From Rhizobium favelukesii (GTDB taxonomy: Bacteria > Pseudomonadota > Alphaproteobacteria > Rhizobiales > Rhizobiaceae): a DNA stretch of 64,000 nt. The position numbers were made by a program, and so were the translations under genes. The stretch spans positions 499,001 to 563,000 of the forward strand of contig NZ_HG916852.1 in the NCBI RefSeq assembly GCF_000577275.2, read 5' to 3'. This document shows positions 7,695 to 16,563 of this stretch, one piece after another; positions within the stretch are counted from its first letter, which is position 1, and every line of letters starts with the position of its first letter. Below the pieces are notes generated by a model that made no database searches, was not told the origin of the DNA, and saw nothing but the letters and a program-made list of their open reading frames with translations.

Positions 7695-8352
7695 ATTTCC
7701 AGTTGGCGATGCCGACCGTTTGTGCGATCGCCTCGCGCAGGTCATCAAGCCCCTCGCTCTTTTCCGATGACGTGGCAATGATTCCGGGATAAGCGGCTGG
7801 CCGCTTCTTGATCTTTTCCGTCGTCTCCGCGAGCAGCTTGGTCACCGCCGGCGGCTTGATCTTGTCCGTCTTGGTGAGAACGATCTGGTAAGAGACGGCC
7901 GCTTTGTCGAGCAGATCGAGAACCTCGTCGTCGTTCTTCTTCACTCCGTGGCGGCTGTCGATCAGCACGTAAACGCGTTTCAACGTCGCGCGCCCGCGCA
8001 GGTAGTCGAAGACGAGCTTCGTCCAGGCATCGACCTGATCTTTCGGCGCCTGCGCGTAGCCGTAGCCCGGCATGTCGACCAGCGCCATCGGCGGCAGGTC
8101 GCCGCCTTCACCCGAATAGCCCTCCGGCACGAAGTAGTTGAGTTCCTGCGTGCGGCCAGGCGTATTGGAGGTGCGCGCCAGCCCCTTGTGACTGACGAGC
8201 GCGTTGATCAAAGAAGACTTGCCGACGTTCGAGCGGCCGGCAAAGGCCACTTCCAGCGGCCCTTCCGGCGGCAGGAATTTCAGGGATGGAACGCCCCGGA
8301 TAAAGGTCCAGGGGCGCCCGAAGAGCGGCTTGTCGTTCTTGTTGTCGGTCAT
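7693..8352 (-). CDS. engB: Ribosome-biogenesis GTP-binding protein YsxC/EngB
   Basis: A 219-residue TrmE-Era-EngA-EngB-Septin GTPase. G1 is [10 protein letters not shown] (residues 39-47), G2 lies in the NTPGRTQ segment, G3 is DMPGYG and G4 is TKTDK; the C-terminal [10 protein letters not shown] helix is typical. It is an essential assembly factor for the 50S ribosomal subunit, acting in the cytoplasm. In relatives it follows yidC closely on the same strand. Here the 1.39-kb insertion element lies between the two genes, starting 131 bases upstream of the start (119 to the target duplication). That may change transcription of this essential gene. An intact 119-base leader remains and presumably holds a promoter. 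Confidence 0.95.
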   Translation of the reverse strand: MTDNKNDKPLFGRPWTFIRGVPSLKFLPPEGPLEVAFAGRSNVGKSSLINALVSHKGLARTSNTPGRTQELNYFVPEGYSGEGGDLPPMALVDMPGYGYAQAPKDQVDAWTKLVFDYLRGRATLKRVYVLIDSRHGVKKNDDEVLDLLDKAAVSYQIVLTKTDKIKPPAVTKLLAETTEKIKKRPAAYPGIIATSSEKSEGLDDLREAIAQTVGIANWK

Positions 8353-8471
8353 TCGGCCTTTTCCAGTCTAAATCCAGTGAGCCTATGGCATTCAGGTTTC
8401 AGGCGATTTTGTCAACCGCCGCTCCGCCAGTCGCCGGGACACGGCGGCAATGTCAGCACAAATGAAAAGCC

Positions 8472-8483
8472 CCGCCGAAGCGG
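8472..8483. repeat. 12-bp target-site duplication, left copy
   Basis: CCGCCGAAGCGG directly abuts the left inverted repeat of the insertion element and is repeated exactly at 9876-9887. A 10-13 bp duplication is typical of IS4-group transposition. Confidence 0.93.
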
Positions 8484-8500
8484 TAATGCAGTTCACTTAG
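8484..8500 (+). repeat. IS left terminal inverted repeat
   Basis: TAATGCAGTTCACTTAG, a 17-base perfect match to the complement of 9859-9875. The match decays immediately inside the element. Confidence 0.93.
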
Positions 8501-8515
8501 GTTTGCTTACGGCTC

Positions 8516-9793
8516 TTATCGGGTATCTGGCAGGCAGTTTTTTGACGACACGGGGCATGATCGCCCCCGTTTTTCTGTCAGCAGCAAGTCTGCCAATCTG
8601 TTTCTCAATCTGGTGAGGTGGGCGGGGATTTTGCCGGGTGCTTCGATCGCCATCCATCCCCATTCGTGACGCAGGTAATGCAGGGCTGTGATAAAGCTTA
8701 GTCGGGTTGGCTCGACTTGGGCTTCGGTCGCGACCTCTGCCATTTCGAGCCGCACCAGATTGTAGGCCAGCAACGCGCCCCAGACCTCCTGATAGACAGT
8801 CTCCGGCGTGCCGCTTCGCAGGGTCAGTTCGCTACCGAGAAGCTCCTGCTTGAGTTCGCGATAACTTGTCTCGATGCGCCATCGCTCTTCATACTGATGG
8901 ACGATTTCGCTTGCCGGATAAGTTTGTCTGTCCATCAGCGATGTCAACAATATGCGCTTTTTGCCATGGCTGGTGGTCGTCTCGATGGCCCTGACCTCCC
9001 AGAAGGCCGGCAAGTCCGGTTCTGCCTGCCGCGCCTGGGGCGAGACCTTCATGCGCACCCGATAATCGGTGGGGTGCGGATCCAGTCGTTCCCATGTGCT
9101 GTTGGCTTTGGCCGGAATCAGCCAGTGACGCTCATGTCCCTTCGTCTGCAATTGCAAGAGAAGGCTGGCACTGAAGAAGCCCTTGTCGAAGACCGTCAGC
9201 GAATGGTCCGGAACCCGGTCGAGCAGGCTTTTGGCATAGAGCATCTCGTTTGTGCCATAGGCTCCGAACACCGCATCACGCACCAGATGCGTCGCCAGCG
9301 CCGTCAGCGTCAGCAGCCGCAATTGCGGATAGCTTGCGACAACGCCAGACGCGTAGGCCTGCGCTCCAAAATGCGCCCGGTTCTCCGGGCTGTCGGACGT
9401 CCGCAGCGTGCTGCCGTCCACGGCATAACGACAAAGACCCCGCCAGGCACGCCCGGATTGGTGGCGTTCATCCCAGCATGATGCACTCATTGCAAACAAC
9501 TGCGCCAACGGTGCCTGACCCAAGCGCTGCCGTGCCTGTGTCAACGCGCTCTTGGCAATATCCGCGTTGACCTCATCGGGCAAAACCAGATCAAGATGGG
9601 CCACCACCTCCGGGATCGACTGATGACGATAAAGGGCCAACGCAATCACCAGCCAGACGACCTGCTCGGCTGGCAGCTTGCGCTTGCGGATGCTCGCCTT
9701 GCCTGTCGTGGCGAGAGCCTGAGCGATCCAGTCCGGGTCGATCGCCTGCGAAAGAGCCGATAATTCGGCCGAATGTCCAAGGGTGCGTGACAT
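8516..9793 (-). CDS. IS4-family DDE transposase
   Basis: About 425 residues from MSRTLGHSAEL. The catalytic triad is readable: D126 in YAVDGSTLRT, D203 in VFDKGFFS, and E308 in the YREK signature (Y-x2-R-x3-E-x6-K) of YEERWRIETSYRELKQ. The overall resemblance (IRKRKLP, WLVIALALYRHQ, LTLRSGTPETV-QEVWG-LLAYNLVR) is to the original IS4 group. It would cut and paste the surrounding element. An ATG 12 codons upstream at 9829 is in frame but lies inside the terminator-like hairpin 9806-9833, so I prefer the start at 9793; neither has a good SD, as is common for poorly expressed transposases. No frameshift or stop interrupts the gene. Confidence 0.93.
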   Translation of the reverse strand: MSRTLGHSAELSALSQAIDPDWIAQALATTGKASIRKRKLPAEQVVWLVIALALYRHQSIPEVVAHLDLVLPDEVNADIAKSALTQARQRLGQAPLAQLFAMSASCWDERHQSGRAWRGLCRYAVDGSTLRTSDSPENRAHFGAQAYASGVVASYPQLRLLTLTALATHLVRDAVFGAYGTNEMLYAKSLLDRVPDHSLTVFDKGFFSASLLLQLQTKGHERHWLIPAKANSTWERLDPHPTDYRVRMKVSPQARQAEPDLPAFWEVRAIETTTSHGKKRILLTSLMDRQTYPASEIVHQYEERWRIETSYRELKQELLGSELTLRSGTPETVYQEVWGALLAYNLVRLEMAEVATEAQVEPTRLSFITALHYLRHEWGWMAIEAPGKIPAHLTRLRNRLADLLLTEKRGRSCPVSSKNCLPDTR

Positions 9794-9805
9794 CACAAAC
9801 AAAAA

Positions 9806-9833
9806 CAGGATGGGAAAACGAATCCCCATCCTG
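9806..9833 (-). terminator. Terminator-like hairpin in the transposase leader
   Basis: CAGGATGGG and CCCATCCTG (9806-9814 with 9825-9833) form a perfect nine-base stem; on the minus strand it is followed by TTTTTGTTTG. It lies between the outer IS end and the preferred transposase start. It should stop transcripts entering from yidC and so limit transposase expression. Confidence 0.7.
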
Positions 9834-9858
9834 AACCATCAAACTTGCCCGCAGCTCA

Positions 9859-9875
9859 CTAAGTGAACTGCATTA
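9859..9875 (-). repeat. IS right terminal inverted repeat
   Basis: CTAAGTGAACTGCATTA, the exact complement of the left end. The 12-bp duplicate CCGCCGAAGCGG follows at 9876-9887. Confidence 0.93.
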
Positions 9876-9895
9876 CCGCCGAAGCGGGGCTTTCG
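9876..9895 (-). terminator. Target duplication (right copy) and IS-split remains of the yidC terminator
   Basis: Directly after the yidC stop (minus strand) the sequence reads AAAGCCCCGCTTCGGCGG and then enters the IS. The intact hairpin had a ten-base stem with CGAA/TTCG loop and a T tail. What remains on this side is only a CCGC-TTCG-GCGG mini-hairpin. The other half is at about 8466-8483. Termination after yidC is probably now weakened or taken over by the hairpin inside the IS. Confidence 0.75.
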
Positions 9896-11686
9896 TCATT
9901 TTTCTGTCGGTGCCGGCTTTCGTTTGAAGAGGCCCTTCAGATTGCTGAAGAGTTCGATCTTCACGCCGTGGCGGCGCATGATCACCGACTGCTGGATGAC
10001 CGAAAGCGTGTTGTTCCAGGCCCAGTAGATGACCAGACCGGCCGGGAAACTCGCCAGCATGAACGTGAAGACCAGCGGCATCCAGTTGAAGATCATCGCC
10101 TGCGTCGGATCCGGAGGCGTCGGGTTCATGCGCATCTGCAGGAACATCGTCACGCCCATGATCAGCGGCCAGACGCCGAGATGCAGGAAGGTCGGAGCCG
10201 CAAACGGCAGCAGGCCGAAAAGGTTGATGAACGAGGTCGGATCGGGCGCTGAAAGATCCTGGATCCAGCCGAAGAACGGGGCGTGGCGCATCTCGATGGT
10301 GATGTAGATCACCTTGTAGAGCGAGAAGAAGATCGGGATCTGCAACGCGATCGGCCAGCAACCGGCGATCGGATTGATCTTCTCGTCCTTGTAGAGCTGC
10401 ATCGTTGCCTGCTGCAGCGCCATGCGGTCGTCGCCCAATTTCGCCTTGAGCTCTTCCATCTTCGGCTGCACGCGCTTCATGTTCGCCATCGAAGCGTACT
10501 GCTTGCTGGCGAGTGGGAAGAACAGCGCCTTGACGACGATGGTGGTCATCAGGATGGCGACACCAAAGTTGCCGAAGTAGCGGAAGAAGAAGTCCATCAG
10601 CCTGAACATCGGCTTCGTCAGGAAGTAGAACCAGCCCCAGTCGATGAGCCGATCAAATTTCGGGATCTCATAGGTCTTTTCGTAGCCGTCGATAACTGGA
10701 ACTTCCTTGGCGCCGGCAAAGACGAGGTTCTTCAACTCGAGCGACTGGCCCGGTGCCACCGTGACGGCGTTCTGCTTGTAGTCGGCCTGGAAGCGCGGCT
10801 GGCCATCCGTAAAGTGCGTGAAGCGCGCATCGTATGGTGTCTGCTGCGGCGGAATAATCGTCGCTGCCCAGTATTTGTCTGTGATGCCGAGCCAGCCACC
10901 AGTTGCCGTTGCCGGCGTGACCGCTTCCTTCTCGACGGCTGCGTATTTGCTTTCGATCAGGCTGTCGCCGATGACGCCGATGAAGCCTTCGTGCAGAACG
11001 TAGGTCGAGGCGACTGCCGGCTTGTTGTAGCGCGTGACGCGGCCATAGGATGACAATGCAGCTGCCGCCTGGCCGGCGTTGGTGATCTTGTCGGTGACGG
11101 TGAACATATAGTGCTCATCGACCGAGATCGTGCGGGCGAAGGTGATGCCCTTGTCGTTGGTGTAGGTGAGCGTAACCGGCGTCTTCTCGGTCAGTTTTGC
11201 GCCTTCCGGTGCCGTCCAGACCGTCGAGGGGCCGGGAACCGCGCCGGTGGCAGCATCGCCGATGTAGCCGAGTTCTGCAAAATAGCCGTCCTTGGTTTCA
11301 GACGGGCTGAACAGCGTGATGATCGGGCTCGTGTCGTCGACGGTCTCGTGGTAGCCCTTGAGCTTCAGGTCGTCGAGACGAGCACCAACGAGATTGATCG
11401 AGCCTGCGAGAGCGGCGGTATCGATCGTAACGCGCGGCGACTTTGCCAGCGCGTCGATCAGGGACGGGGGCGTCGTTGCGGTCGGAGCCGTCCCATTCGG
11501 TTGGGCCGGATTGGCGCCGCCAGCTGCCGGCGTCTGCATCTGTTCGGTCTTCTGCTGCGCCTTTTGAGCGAGTTCTGCCTTGCGCTGCGCTTCGATGCGC
11601 GGATTCATATAGAGGAATTGCCACCCGAGAACGATCAGCACGGAGAGAGCGATCGCAATGAAGTAGTTGCGGTTGTTTTGCATCAT
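9896..11686 (-). CDS. yidC: Membrane protein insertase YidC
   Basis: A 596-residue Oxa1/YidC protein. TM1 is [20 protein letters not shown]. The large periplasmic P1 domain spans roughly residues 60-350. The conserved insertase core then runs from [19 protein letters not shown] through MATLF-like helices [56 protein letters not shown] and [34 protein letters not shown]. It inserts and folds inner-membrane proteins with or without SecYEG. Its start overlaps the rnpA stop (ATGA), giving an rpmH-rnpA-yidC unit on the minus strand. The positively charged C-tail ([13 protein letters not shown]) is typical for ribosome contact. Confidence 0.96.
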   Translation of the reverse strand: MMQNNRNYFIAIALSVLIVLGWQFLYMNPRIEAQRKAELAQKAQQKTEQMQTPAAGGANPAQPNGTAPTATTPPSLIDALAKSPRVTIDTAALAGSINLVGARLDDLKLKGYHETVDDTSPIITLFSPSETKDGYFAELGYIGDAATGAVPGPSTVWTAPEGAKLTEKTPVTLTYTNDKGITFARTISVDEHYMFTVTDKITNAGQAAAALSSYGRVTRYNKPAVASTYVLHEGFIGVIGDSLIESKYAAVEKEAVTPATATGGWLGITDKYWAATIIPPQQTPYDARFTHFTDGQPRFQADYKQNAVTVAPGQSLELKNLVFAGAKEVPVIDGYEKTYEIPKFDRLIDWGWFYFLTKPMFRLMDFFFRYFGNFGVAILMTTIVVKALFFPLASKQYASMANMKRVQPKMEELKAKLGDDRMALQQATMQLYKDEKINPIAGCWPIALQIPIFFSLYKVIYITIEMRHAPFFGWIQDLSAPDPTSFINLFGLLPFAAPTFLHLGVWPLIMGVTMFLQMRMNPTPPDPTQAMIFNWMPLVFTFMLASFPAGLVIYWAWNNTLSVIQQSVIMRRHGVKIELFSNLKGLFKRKPAPTEK

Positions 11687-12084
11687 GCGTTCCTGGGGCG
11701 GCCGTCTCCGGACCGCTTGTGTTTCGGCTTGGTCTCGACGCGAGCTTTGAGCTCTGCGGCTAATTCTCTGAAGGGCGCCTTGAGCACGTCCCTTCGCGCG
11801 ACAACCACATAGTCGTGTCCGGGCTGCATTGCAAACCCTGCATGAAGTCGCACCGCCTCTTTCAGGCGCCGCCGCATGCGGTTTCGCTCGACTGCATTGC
11901 CGTGTTTCTTGGTGACGGTGAAGCCGACGCGGGCTTCGGTCTCGGGTTCCTTCCGGTCGAGCACCTCGAGCAGAAAGAAACCGCCCTTGCGTTTTTCGCC
12001 TTGGCGGACAGCAAGAAACTGCGGGCGGCTTTGCAGTCGCCCGGCAGTCATTTTCTTATTATTGGTCGTCAATTCGCCCGCCAT
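11683..12084 (-). CDS. rnpA: Ribonuclease P protein component
   Basis: The RNase P protein signature [28 protein letters not shown] is intact, including the RNR motif that contacts the P RNA. It assists the catalytic RNA in removing 5' leaders from tRNA precursors. The reading frame offers two starts, ATG 12084 (22 bases after rpmH) and ATG 12051 ([12 protein letters not shown]); neither has a strong SD, so the first 11 residues are uncertain. It is sandwiched in the conserved rpmH-rnpA-yidC order and overlaps yidC by four bases. The Lys/Arg-rich C-terminus is normal for the family. Confidence 0.93.
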   Translation of the reverse strand: MAGELTTNNKKMTAGRLQSRPQFLAVRQGEKRKGGFFLLEVLDRKEPETEARVGFTVTKKHGNAVERNRMRRRLKEAVRLHAGFAMQPGHDYVVVARRDVLKAPFRELAAELKARVETKPKHKRSGDGRPRNA

Positions 12085-12106
12085 CTCTTATCGGGCAATT
12101 CCGGCC

Positions 12107-12241
12107 TTAGGCCGAAAGACGCTTGCGGCCGCGTGCGCGGCGAGCAACGATAACCTTGCGGCCGCCCTTGGTGGCCATACGTGCACGGAAACCGTGGCGG
12201 CGCTTGCGAACAAGCTTGGATGGTTGGTACGTACGCTTCAT
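12107..12241 (-). CDS. rpmH: 50S ribosomal protein L34
   Basis: A 44-codon gene. The minus strand from ATG 12241 reads [20 protein letters not shown], continues [20 protein letters not shown] and ends RLSA before TAA at 12107-12109. This is a textbook L34: the KRTYQPS start, the basic core and the ARGRKRLSA end. It heads the rpmH-rnpA-yidC operon, whose leader and promoter must lie in the 444-base intergenic space to its right. Confidence 0.97.
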   Translation of the reverse strand: MKRTYQPSKLVRKRRHGFRARMATKGGRKVIVARRARGRKRLSA

Positions 12242-12685
12242 TTATTTAAACACCGCGGAGTGCGGCCCTTCTTGAATTTGCATAATGCAAGGAGCGTTGT
12301 TTTTCGAACGGGCGAGGCTAACGAGAGCCTTAAATGACCGGACGTGCGGCGGCTTATACGGATGAAGGCCGCCAAAGTCAATTATCGCCCGGAATTTCCG
12401 AATTCGCGGCTGCGATACAAGATTTAGCGAGCCTCATTAATGTTTGTGATGACGTGTTAACGCGGCGCGTGCGTAATATTTTTCTTCGATCGCAACCGCC
12501 GCGCGCATTCTTGCGGCAGTCTAGCGTTTCCGGCGCAAAAAAAGAAACGGTGACGAGTAAGTACAGGTAATTTTTTGTAGTGATGCGGCCAAGCATCCGA
12601 AAGCTGACGTTAATTTATTTCGGCCAAATTTAGCTAGCGGCCGGGATGCTTTCCCGGCTTGTGATTAGTCTTGGGGGGGCTTCCT
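12242..12685. other. Intergenic region between rpmH and the chemoreceptor
   Basis: This divergent spacer holds no gene I can support. It is AT-richer than its neighbours, as expected for two opposing promoters. On the minus strand TTGCATTATGCAA, a near-perfect palindrome, lies about 40 bases before the rpmH start. GGGGGG about six bases before the chemoreceptor's TTG start at 12686 serves as its SD. Confidence 0.6.
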
Positions 12686-14686
12686 TTGAAAATTCGAGGT
12701 AAGATCAATCTGCTTGTCTCCGCCATGTGCGGCGTCGCACTGCTGATCGGGGCAACGGCACTTTGGGCCGTGCATCAATACGATGAGAACCTGTCGGCAT
12801 ATGGAGATGCGTCCGATCGCGCTTACGCCGGCGAGCGCCTTAACCGCTTCGTGACGGCAACAGTGATGGAGGCGCGCGGAATCTATAACGCGCAGTCGAC
12901 AAAGGAGGCCGCAAACTTTGCCAAGGGACTGCTGGCCGACCTCGACCAGATAGACAAGGTCATTGTTTCCTGGGCTCCGCTGGTTCCGGAAAGCCAGAAA
13001 GATACCTTCGTGAAAATGACCGAACGCGCGAAGGAATTCCGGACATTCCGCGCCGAAACAGCGCGTCTTGGCACTGACGTGAGCCCCCAGGCTGCGAACG
13101 AGCAGGGTAACAACGACGCCAACCGCGCCAACCGCAAGGCTTTCCAGGCGGAGATCGATGCGATCGTCGCCACTGACAAGGCGACGCTGGACGCCGTCAA
13201 TGCGCAGGTCGAAAGCTCGCGCACCTCCGTTTTGTGGCTGGTGGTTACGATCACCTGCGTCGGCATCATGGCCGGCGTCGGCATGGGCTTCTACATCGGC
13301 ACCATTCAGCTCAGCCGCCCGATCAAGAAGGTCACGGACGCGATCAAGGAAGTCGCCGATGGCAACTTTGACGCTGAAGTGCCTTTCGCCGGCCGCCAGG
13401 ATGAAATCGGCGAAATGGCTGCTGCCGTTGCCGTCTTCAAGGAAAATGGGCTCGCTGTACGCCGCATGAATGCGCAGGAAGCCGCCATGCGCGCCAAGAG
13501 CGACGATCTGCAGTCCAGCATGTCCGTTGTCGTTGCATCCGCAGCTGCGGGTGATTTCAGCCGCCGCATCGAAAAGGACTATGGCGACGACAACCTCAAT
13601 CAGTTCGCCAGCAACATCAACCATCTCCTCTCCAGCATCGATGCCGGCGTCGGCGAAACGCGCCGCGTGATTGCAAGCCTGGCGGAAGGCGACCTCACGC
13701 AGACGATGCGCGGCAGCTTCCAGGGCGCCTTCGCCGAACTGCAGCAGAACGTCAACAGCACCTTCGCGACGCTGCAGACGACCATGCGCGAAGTGCGCGA
13801 GACGGCAGAAGGTTTTCACGGCAACACCAACGAGTTGCGTTCAGCAAGCGACGATCTCTCCAAGCGCACCGAGCAGCAGGCCGCTGCTCTCGAGCAGACC
13901 TCGGCCGCCCTCGACGAGATCACGGCGGTGGTCAACAATTCGACCGAGCGCGCTCAGGAAGCCAGCGTCATGGTATCCGAGGCCAAGGACGACGCCGGCA
14001 AGTCTGGCGTGGTTGTCCGCAATGCCGTCGACGCCATGGGCCGGATCGAGCAGGCCTCGCGCGAAATCAGCCAGATCATCAACGTCATTGATGAGATCGC
14101 CTTCCAGACGAACCTGCTTGCTCTCAACGCCGGTGTCGAGGCCGCGCGTGCCGGCGAGGCAGGCAAGGGCTTCGCCGTCGTCGCCCAAGAGGTTCGCGAA
14201 CTCGCACAGCGCTCGGCTACGGCCGCCAAGGACATCAAGGGCCTGATCACCAAGTCCGGCGACGAGGTCCAGGTCGGCGTCAAGCTGGTGCAGGCGACCG
14301 GCGAGGCGCTGTCCCAGATTGAACGCCGTGTCAACGCGATCAACGACCACATTCACTCGATTGCGACCGCCGCGAAGGAGCAGTCGACCGGCCTTAAGGA
14401 GGTCAACACGGCGGTCAACCAGATGGACCAGGTGACTCAGCAGAACGCCGCCATGGTCGAGGAGACTTCGGCTGCAACGCACAAGCTCTCCGGCGAAGCC
14501 GACGGCCTCGTCCGTCTCATCTCACGCTTCAAGGTCTCGAACGTGGCGGCTGCGGCCCCGGTTGCCGTTGCCCGCCATCAAGAACATCGTCCCGTCGCCT
14601 CTCCGGCCCGTCGTGCCATGGGCACCGTCGCCCGGGCGTTCAGCGGCAATGCCGCCGTCGCCGAGCAGAATTGGGAAGAGTTCTGA
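12686..14686 (+). CDS. Methyl-accepting chemotaxis protein with C-terminal CheR/CheB docking peptide
   Basis: I place the start at TTG 12686 (MKIRGKINLLVS), six bases after a run of G; a TTG five codons upstream falls in the SD. TM1 covers about residues 7-30 and TM2 about 185-210 (LVVTITCVGIMAGVGMGFYIG), bracketing a periplasmic helical sensor domain. HAMP segments follow (RPIKKVTDAIKEVADGNFDAEVPFAGRQDEIGEMA, and a second near SLAEGDLTQTM). The signalling hairpin tip is EIAFQTNLLALNAGVEAARAGEAGKGFAVVAQEVRELA. The last residues, NWEEF, form the docking pentapeptide for CheR/CheB. It should feed attractant or repellent signals to CheA/CheW. No che genes are nearby, so it is an orphan receptor, and its ligand is unknown. 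Confidence 0.94.
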   Translation: MKIRGKINLLVSAMCGVALLIGATALWAVHQYDENLSAYGDASDRAYAGERLNRFVTATVMEARGIYNAQSTKEAANFAKGLLADLDQIDKVIVSWAPLVPESQKDTFVKMTERAKEFRTFRAETARLGTDVSPQAANEQGNNDANRANRKAFQAEIDAIVATDKATLDAVNAQVESSRTSVLWLVVTITCVGIMAGVGMGFYIGTIQLSRPIKKVTDAIKEVADGNFDAEVPFAGRQDEIGEMAAAVAVFKENGLAVRRMNAQEAAMRAKSDDLQSSMSVVVASAAAGDFSRRIEKDYGDDNLNQFASNINHLLSSIDAGVGETRRVIASLAEGDLTQTMRGSFQGAFAELQQNVNSTFATLQTTMREVRETAEGFHGNTNELRSASDDLSKRTEQQAAALEQTSAALDEITAVVNNSTERAQEASVMVSEAKDDAGKSGVVVRNAVDAMGRIEQASREISQIINVIDEIAFQTNLLALNAGVEAARAGEAGKGFAVVAQEVRELAQRSATAAKDIKGLITKSGDEVQVGVKLVQATGEALSQIERRVNAINDHIHSIATAAKEQSTGLKEVNTAVNQMDQVTQQNAAMVEETSAATHKLSGEADGLVRLISRFKVSNVAAAAPVAVARHQEHRPVASPARRAMGTVARAFSGNAAVAEQNWEEF

Positions 14687-14711
14687 TCCTTCTTCATCTT
14701 TTCGATCGATT

Positions 14712-14743
14712 GGAAACGCCGCCTCGGGCGGCGTTTCCTTTTG
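14712..14743 (+). terminator. Rho-independent terminator of the chemoreceptor gene
   Basis: GGAAACGCCGCC, loop TCG, GGCGGCGTTTCC forms a perfect 12-base stem, followed by TTTTG. It begins 26 bases after the chemoreceptor stop. Confidence 0.9.
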
Positions 14744-14839
14744 TCGCAAATGGCTTTGCTCGCAAAGATTTGAAAGCGGACCGTCATGGTCTAATATAGA
14801 AGGCGCAAAGGGCGCCCGGCGCCGAGCGGACGAAAGACG

Positions 14840-16363
14840 ATGCAAGCCCACGATCAAGGCGACAATCTTCCCCAAGGCGGTGCTGCCGGGACCGAGGCCG
14901 ACAAGGCGGAACAGCGGCCGTCCGGGAAGTTCGGCGGGCTTACTGGCAAGCTGCTGTGGCTGACGGTTGTCTGCATCATGCTCGCCGAGGTGCTGATCTT
15001 CTTTCCCTCGGTGGCCACTATGCGCCTGCGATGGCTGGACGAGAGGTTGAACGCCGCGGCTGCGGCCGCGATCGTCATCGACGGACTGCAGCCGGTGGAG
15101 CTACCGCGCGCGTTGCAGAAGGAGACGCTGGAGGCGACCGGCACCAAGGCGATCGTGCTGCGCAAAGAGGGCACCTCGCGTCTGCTGGCGACGACCGACA
15201 TGCCGACCTCCGTCGACGAGCAATACGACCTGACCAATGTGCCGGCCCTGACGGCGATCAGCGATGCGCTCGATACGCTGATCTTCGGCGGCAACCGCAT
15301 GATCCGCGTTTATGGCCCGGTGCAGGACACCAACACCGGCGTCGAAGTGGTGATGAAGGACAAGCACCTTCGCAATGCGATGCTTGTTTATTCCCGCAAC
15401 GTTTTTCTGTTGTCGATTTTGATTTCGCTGTTCACCGCGACACTGGTGTTCTTCGCGATCAACCGCATTCTAATCCGGCCGATTCGCAAGCTGACCGGCA
15501 GCATGCAGCAATTCTCCTCCGATCCGGAAAATCCGCAGAACGTCTTTGTCGGTGATGGCGGGCGCGATGAACTCGCGGTCGCCGGCCGGCACCTGACCTC
15601 GATGCAGATGGAACTGCAAAAGACGTTGAAGCAGCAGAAGAACCTGGCCGCGCTCGGTCTTGCTGTCTCGAAGATCAATCACGACATGCGCAACATCCTG
15701 GCCTCGGCACAGTTGATGTCGGACCGTCTCGTGGATGTCGATGATCCGATGGTGAAGGCCTTTGCGCCAAAGCTGTTGCGCACCATCGATCGCGCCGTCG
15801 GTTATACGACCGAGGTGTTGTCCTATGGTCAGGCAAGCGAAGCCGCGCCTCGCCGGCGCCGCATTCGGCTTTTTGACCTGACCCAGGACGTGAAGGACAT
15901 GCTGGCGATTGATGCTCAGAGCGGCATTGAGTTCATTGAACAGATGGGGCCTGAGCTCGAGGTCGATGCAGACAGCGAGCAATTGTTCCGCGTCATCCAC
16001 AATCTCTGTCGCAACGCCGTGCAGGCGCTGAATGGGCAGGGTGCGGTACGCGGACCAGATGGCAGCAAGCGTATCACGGTTTCGGCCCAGCGCGTCGGCA
16101 GCGTCGTCAGCATCATCGTCGACGACACCGGCCCCGGCATGCCGCAGAAGGCCAGACAGAATCTCTTCGCCGCCTTCCGCGGCTCAGCCCGCTCCGGCGG
16201 CACGGGCCTCGGGCTGGTGATCGCCCGCGAACTGGTGCTGGCCCACGGCGGCACGATCGCGCTTGTGGAAAAGCCCTCGGTCGGAACGCAGTTTCGCATC
16301 GAGATTCCAGACCGCCCGGTATCCCTGGACGATTACCGCAGCCGCGCGCTCCACGAAAAGTGA
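14840..16363 (+). CDS. Orphan membrane sensor histidine kinase
   Basis: Residues about 36-60 (LLWLTVVCIMLAEVLIFFPSV) and 185-207 (VFLLSILISLFTATLVFFAI) are membrane helices bracketing a periplasmic sensor of about 125 residues. A HAMP segment follows (NRILIRPIRKLTGSMQQFSS). The phosphoacceptor His is in KINHDMRNILASAQ. The ATPase domain shows the N box (NLCRNAVQAL), G1 (VDDTGPGMP) and G2 (GGTGLGLVIARELVLAHGG). It should autophosphorylate and pass phosphate to an unidentified response regulator, since none is adjacent. The tRNA-Arg follows. The signal is unknown. The start follows a modest GGACGAAAGACG leader. Confidence 0.9.
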   Translation: MQAHDQGDNLPQGGAAGTEADKAEQRPSGKFGGLTGKLLWLTVVCIMLAEVLIFFPSVATMRLRWLDERLNAAAAAAIVIDGLQPVELPRALQKETLEATGTKAIVLRKEGTSRLLATTDMPTSVDEQYDLTNVPALTAISDALDTLIFGGNRMIRVYGPVQDTNTGVEVVMKDKHLRNAMLVYSRNVFLLSILISLFTATLVFFAINRILIRPIRKLTGSMQQFSSDPENPQNVFVGDGGRDELAVAGRHLTSMQMELQKTLKQQKNLAALGLAVSKINHDMRNILASAQLMSDRLVDVDDPMVKAFAPKLLRTIDRAVGYTTEVLSYGQASEAAPRRRRIRLFDLTQDVKDMLAIDAQSGIEFIEQMGPELEVDADSEQLFRVIHNLCRNAVQALNGQGAVRGPDGSKRITVSAQRVGSVVSIIVDDTGPGMPQKARQNLFAAFRGSARSGGTGLGLVIARELVLAHGGTIALVEKPSVGTQFRIEIPDRPVSLDDYRSRALHEK

Positions 16364-16486
16364 TGCATTTCTGCGCATTTCGGTTCTGCACCACCAAAGT
16401 CGCGATTTTTTCAGAAAGCCTATTGCAATCCCCGGAAGGACCCTTTAGAGAACCGCCCACGCAAGCGGTTCGGCCGCTTCCGGCAC

Positions 16487-16563
16487 GCACCCGTAGCTCA
16501 GCTGGATAGAGCACCAGACTACGAATCTGGGGGTCAGGAGTTCGAATCTCTTCGGGTGCGCCA
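16487..16563 (+). tRNA. tRNA-Arg (anticodon ACG)
   Basis: The acceptor arms GCACCCG and CGGGTGC pair fully, followed by discriminator G and encoded CCA. The anticodon stem CCAGA/TCTGG closes loop CTACGAA, giving anticodon ACG at 16521-16523 (tRNA-Arg, wobble position usually edited to inosine). The T arm contains GTTCGAATC. A total of 77 bases including CCA. Confidence 0.97.

Larger units (their letters stand above)
8484..9875 (-). mobile_element. Complete IS4-family insertion sequence (1,392 bp)
   Basis: The element is bounded by perfect 17-bp terminal inverted repeats: TAATGCAGTTCACTTAG at 8484-8500, with its complement CTAAGTGAACTGCATTA at 9859-9875. It is flanked by a 12-bp direct duplication and carries one intact DDE transposase reading right to left. 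Intact ends, intact gene and identical duplications imply a recent and possibly still active insertion. Rejoining the flanks rebuilds AAAGCCCCGC-CGAA-GCGGGGCTTT, a perfect terminator hairpin directly after yidC, so the element landed in the hairpin centre. Confidence 0.95.

Noticed and set aside
12334..12570. Plus-strand frame of 78 codons in the rpmH/chemoreceptor spacer
   Set aside because: No SD, poor composition and no family resemblance; it lies in the expected divergent promoter region.
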